DNA of 64,000 nucleotides from Setophaga petechia (lineage: Eukaryota > Chordata > Aves > Passeriformes > Parulidae): assembly GCA_024362935.1 (NCBI GenBank), contig JANCRA010000019.1:6816501-6880500 (forward strand), read 5' to 3'. Below, piece by piece: positions 59,700 through 64,000 of this stretch (position 1 is its first letter; every line of letters starts with the position of its first letter). Below the pieces are notes generated by a model that saw only the letters and a list, made by a program, of their open reading frames with translations, had not been told where the DNA came from and searched no databases. The position numbers were made by a program, and so were the translations under genes.

Positions 59700-62600
59700 G
59701 TAAGCTGTCTTTTTTTGTTACTGGGGTCAGTATCTGTCTCTGGAATACCAGTGTATCTCTTTTGGGCCAAAAATACTGTGTGAAGATCTCCATAAGAATT
59801 ACATATTAAGGAATGTGTTGGTTTTGCACATGCTTTTATCACAAAAGAGAAATCGTTGTTATGAGGATTATGAGAGATGTTCTAAGTGATGACACCAAAC
59901 ACAGTATTTGGCTTCTTTCATGTTAGATGATGTTCCAGTTTTAACTCTTGATTATTTATTATCTCTTCAAATTAATGGTATGTCAGCCGAAGACAAGTAC
60001 AAAATATCATCTACTGTGTGATACTATTTGTCTCTTCCTGTTCACAAAGAAATGTGTGTGATCTAGAAACAAAGTAAAGAAGGAAAGAATTGCAGACCCC
60101 CTGCACAACAAAGGTCGAATTTTTAAAATGCCTCACAGTTAGCCAGCTAAGAGATATTCAAGATTTTCAATTAAACTAGTGTTTTATCGATGTCAATGAG
60201 AAATTCATAGCACAGCAAGTGATATTCTACAAAAATACAGATGAAGTTGCATGTTTCTCTGCTGTTAGTAGTATATGTGAATGATATGATGCCAGAGAGA
60301 TAATTAAGAGATTTCTGCCAACCACCCCTAACCACTTTGCCTGGGACAACCAATTGTATACTGATAACTTGATCACTAGTACTTAAGGACAAGCTTCCCA
60401 TTTATTCAGCTCATTAGAATAAAGAGGATTGATGGAGAGAGTAAAGATCATATATTGAGGCCTTTAGTGCCAGTTAAGAGGTTTATTGCTAGAGGCTATA
60501 GTACAAAGAGTGTTCTGCTTAAATGGAAACTAATAGAAAAAGATGGAAGCAGCCCAGAAAAAGAAATAAAATAGACCACATGGACTTTTGAAGACTGTTC
60601 TCTAAAGAGAGTTTCCTAAATATTTCATCTAACTTAAAGTTGAAACTTGAAAGAAATAGCTAAGGCCCTTTAAATTTCAGGTTTTGTGTGGGTTTACATA
60701 ATTAAATAAATTGTCATCTTGTATTCATGTACTGAAAAATCTTACCATTTTAGACTTTTGATTCATCAGATTCAAAAAACACTGGGTGTTGGATGTAATA
60801 TATGTTGGATTTACATTCATGAATACAGTAACTCCAGACCTTATTAAAAGGCCCTATTTTCCTAATTTATTTAAGAAAAAACAAGAAAGACTGTAAATAT
60901 GAACAATTATTTTCTGAATTCAAGCTTTTTAAATTTTTTATTGCATATAAAATTATAAAAATTTTAAAAATTTAAAATTCTAAAATATTCTAAATACACC
61001 TCTCAAAACCTCTGTTGTGCTAAGATATATGGTGCTGAGAGCCAAATGGAAACACTGTCTGAAAGCATTACTTTGATATGTAAAGTAATTAATTATTGAG
61101 GTATATTAGAGATTTAGGGTGTTTTTCTTGGAAAATTTCTGGGAAAAGACATGTATGTGTTCTCTCTCTCAAAAATTAATCTTTAGATGGAAGTATCTAC
61201 CAGCCTAGAAAGTTTCTCTCACCATTTTATGGAGTCCAGTGATGTACAACTGGAACTGTTAATATCACTTTTATTCTTTGTGGTCCAAATACTACTTCAG
61301 TCTAAAATTTCTTCTTTGTTATAATTTAGTTTTATTCATAGACACACACACAAGAAATTAATACAAAATAAAATTTAAAAAATAATATGTATTTAGTCTC
61401 CTATCTTTAATTTATGGGGTTTTTTTTTCCTTTTTAAATGAACATTGGGTGATTACTTTCAGTTTTGCAATATGCTGGCTTACATCTGAAAGAGAATCTT
61501 TATAAATAGGGTAGGGAAGAGACAAAGAATTAAAAGCTTGAATGGAATACCTTGTCTTAGTAGATTATTGTTGTTGAGGTAAGCTGTTCATACAGAACAC
61601 AATCAGAATGCTCTCAAACTCAGCCTAAAAACTTTTACCCCATTTCCCAGCATCCTCTTTCAGTTATGCCTCCTTTCATAGGGGCTACTTTGTATACTTT
61701 TATTTCCCTTAAATAGTGGAAAATATATGGTAAATATTTGCTATGAATACATTGAGCTTTAAATTATGCATCAATAGATTCAGCAGTTTCAGCTGAAAGC
61801 ACCGACTCAGCAGAAGCACTACATACATTTCTAAGCTAAGCTCACAGGTCTGTATATTAATGATTCAAATATTAATGGACAAAAGCAGTAACAATGTGAG
61901 CACTGTGCTTTCTCATCTACCCCCATGGAAGTGGCCAGCCATGATCTTATTCAAACGAAATATTTTGATCTTATTCATACAAATTGCCTTTTGACTTCAA
62001 CAAACCTGCTCCCATGGCCCAGTTACACAGAAGAGGCAACACTCTGAATGAACAACATGGAAACTTCATATCCTAACTCCCCTGAAAGCAAAATGCCATT
62101 GGCTAAATGCTAAACAAAGTGTCACCTGGACAGCTCATGCATTTTCAACCATCTGGAACTCCAGAAAGATCAAGTCTGTGTAGCTGCGCTGGCTTCAATG
62201 CAGCTATGTTATCTTTTACCTGGCAACACATTTTTAACTCCCTTGAAGAAGGGAATGAGAGATGTTAGGGCTCCAGGATGGGAACAATCTTGGTTTACTT
62301 CTTATCATCACATATGAAGTGATATCATCAATTATTAGAATTTTCCCAGTCCTTAGTTTAAATTATTAAAAAAAATAAAAAAGTCCCAGATGGAGTCCCT
62401 AAAGCAAATAGCGCTGTATTGAAATAAAGCTACATTTAAGCAAACAGAATTTCTCAGACATCATCCTCATGAAGTAAAAGGCAAAGATAAATAAATACAT
62501 TTCAGAAGTTTATTGGAATGAGCTCACTTTCATTAGCAGACTTATGCAGCCCTTATTATTTAATGAATCCTTTTAAATATTAATGTCACAGTCTATACCA

Positions 62601-64000
62601 ACCCGCTCTTTAAAACCGTTAATCCTGTTATGGGACCTTTGTATTTCAGAAATAGAAAGGAATAGCTATATAAGATGTCACAATATTTGAATTCAGACCT
62701 TTTGATTATAACACTCAACATGAATAGCACCAACTTGTGAAAAGAGCTGTAAGAAAAGCTTAAAATAAATATCCTCAGAACACTTTTTTTCCCCTCCTTG
62801 TTTTCCTATCACCTACGCATAAAACTAAATGACAGCTTTAGCTTCTGGGTTCATTGAATCATTCTTAAACCTACTAGAATTTTCTCATAATTATAATATT
62901 TTTAAAGAATGTGCAGTTTGCTTAAATAGACCATTTCTATCTTGGAAAAAAATTGATTAAAGAAGAAAAATATACTGAGAATATCAGATGTTTCTAGGAT
63001 GTATACTCAGATATTCATGTATCCTATGATGTACGTTAGACTAAAATACGTTTCATACTTGAATAACATGCATTTCCATGCTCTCTAGCTTGTACAGTCA
63101 GCTGTGAAACTGAAAATTCTTTGTTTCTCCTTGATTTCATGTCTGCATAAAGCACCACTCCCCTCCTTTGCACATCAGAGTTGCCTGGGAAAGCAGATAG
63201 TGTAGAGCCAGCCAAGTTCCAGGGAGGGACAGGAGGCAGAGTGAGGCTGAAGACTTCCTCCAGCATGTAAACATCACATAGTCTAGATGTTGTCTGTATT
63301 TTACTGCTACAGTGATGAAGGCTGTGGGAGAAAGGGCTGATAATTTTTGGGAGTCAAACATAGCTCAGGACTTGTAAAACACTGGATTTTAAGGCTGCTC
63401 AGATCTTAAAAAAAAAGTGTTCGTGATAAAAATGTTCAAGAGAAAAAAAAAATATTTTCAGATACATTCTTGGTACATGTGCATTGCCCATCACCTGCAT
63501 CCCAAATGTGACTCTGCATTTTACAGTGGAGAAAAATGTTGTGCATATAAAAATATTAGACAGTCGTGTTTTACAAACATGTGTTGCTATAAGAGCCTAG
63601 CTTTTATTCTTAGGCTGAAGAAGCGATGCCTGTGGTGGGAAGCAGAGGAACATTTAGACCATCTAAATTTAGACTCTGAGTTCTAGTGTTTATCTCTAGA
63701 ATGTGTGGGAACCCATCAGAGGTGTTTTCTATAGCACCTGCCTTCCCCTGCTGGCTACATAAGAATCTCAGTCCTAATATAGCCACCAAAGTTAGATTCC
63801 TAAATTGACAGTACCAGCTCATAACATAAATGAGCCCAGATGAACACACTATGCAAATGATACTTAGTATTATAATCTGAATTAGAGCACACAACACCAG
63901 AAGGAAAATAAAATCTATCCCCCAAAAACCTTTTTTATTTTGTCCTGGGGTCCTTGTTGTTAAAATGATGTAAATAACAATGAATATTGAGATTGTGATG
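59700..64000 (+). other. Intron 17 (5' part), nothing recognised
   Basis: 4.3 kb of AT-rich sequence to the window end. I searched it for the expected phase-1 exon starting a new PLAT domain and found none. No retroelement is recognised. Confidence 0.68.

Overview
The window is AT-rich vertebrate genomic DNA. I read it as a songbird (passerine) genome. It carries several CR1 LINE fragments with the typical avian 3' end, and LTRs that resemble families I remember as common in passerines; this is recognition from memory, not a database match. No bacterial-style operons, tRNA, rRNA or CRISPR arrays are visible.

One gene crosses almost the whole window on the + strand. I can support 17 coding exons between 1469 and 59699, all with GT donors and AG acceptors, which join into one open frame of about 837 codons without a stop. 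The protein is a string of PLAT (lipoxygenase homology) domains: the second half of one (A), then six complete ones (B to G). Start codon, promoter, 5' exons and terminal exon lie outside the window. The exon phases fit without exception: every first-half exon for B to G begins in phase 1 and ends in phase 0, so domains B to G are symmetric exon modules. The architecture is that of the LOXHD1 family. The sequence is too far from LOXHD1 as I know it to be its plain orthologue, so I treat it as a paralogue, possibly the PLAT-encoding extension reported for long transcripts of the photoreceptor gene RP1. That identity is not settled here.

Layout: 1-1468 intron; 1469-3627 PLAT A end; 3843-8837 PLAT B; 13173-22779 PLAT C, with a 9.2 kb intron inside; 33567-40131 PLAT D in four exons, after a 10.8 kb intron; 46292-52885 PLAT E; 54249-56498 PLAT F; 57792-59699 PLAT G; then intron to the end. 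Introns hold a CR1 copy at 11511-12095 (- strand), CR1 pieces at 20636-20795, 38330-39230 and 52040-52250 (+ strand), a 906 bp solo LTR at 23161-24066 (- strand, 5 bp target duplication), a 404 bp solo LTR at 26481-26884 (+ strand, 6 bp target duplication), and a probable LTR at 36248-36872 (+ strand). A few short tandem repeats, hairpins and a strong G-quadruplex motif complete the picture.

The most interesting material is the divergent PLAT array itself: its gene identity, uneven intron pattern, decaying domains F and G, and a possible early stop after exon 16.
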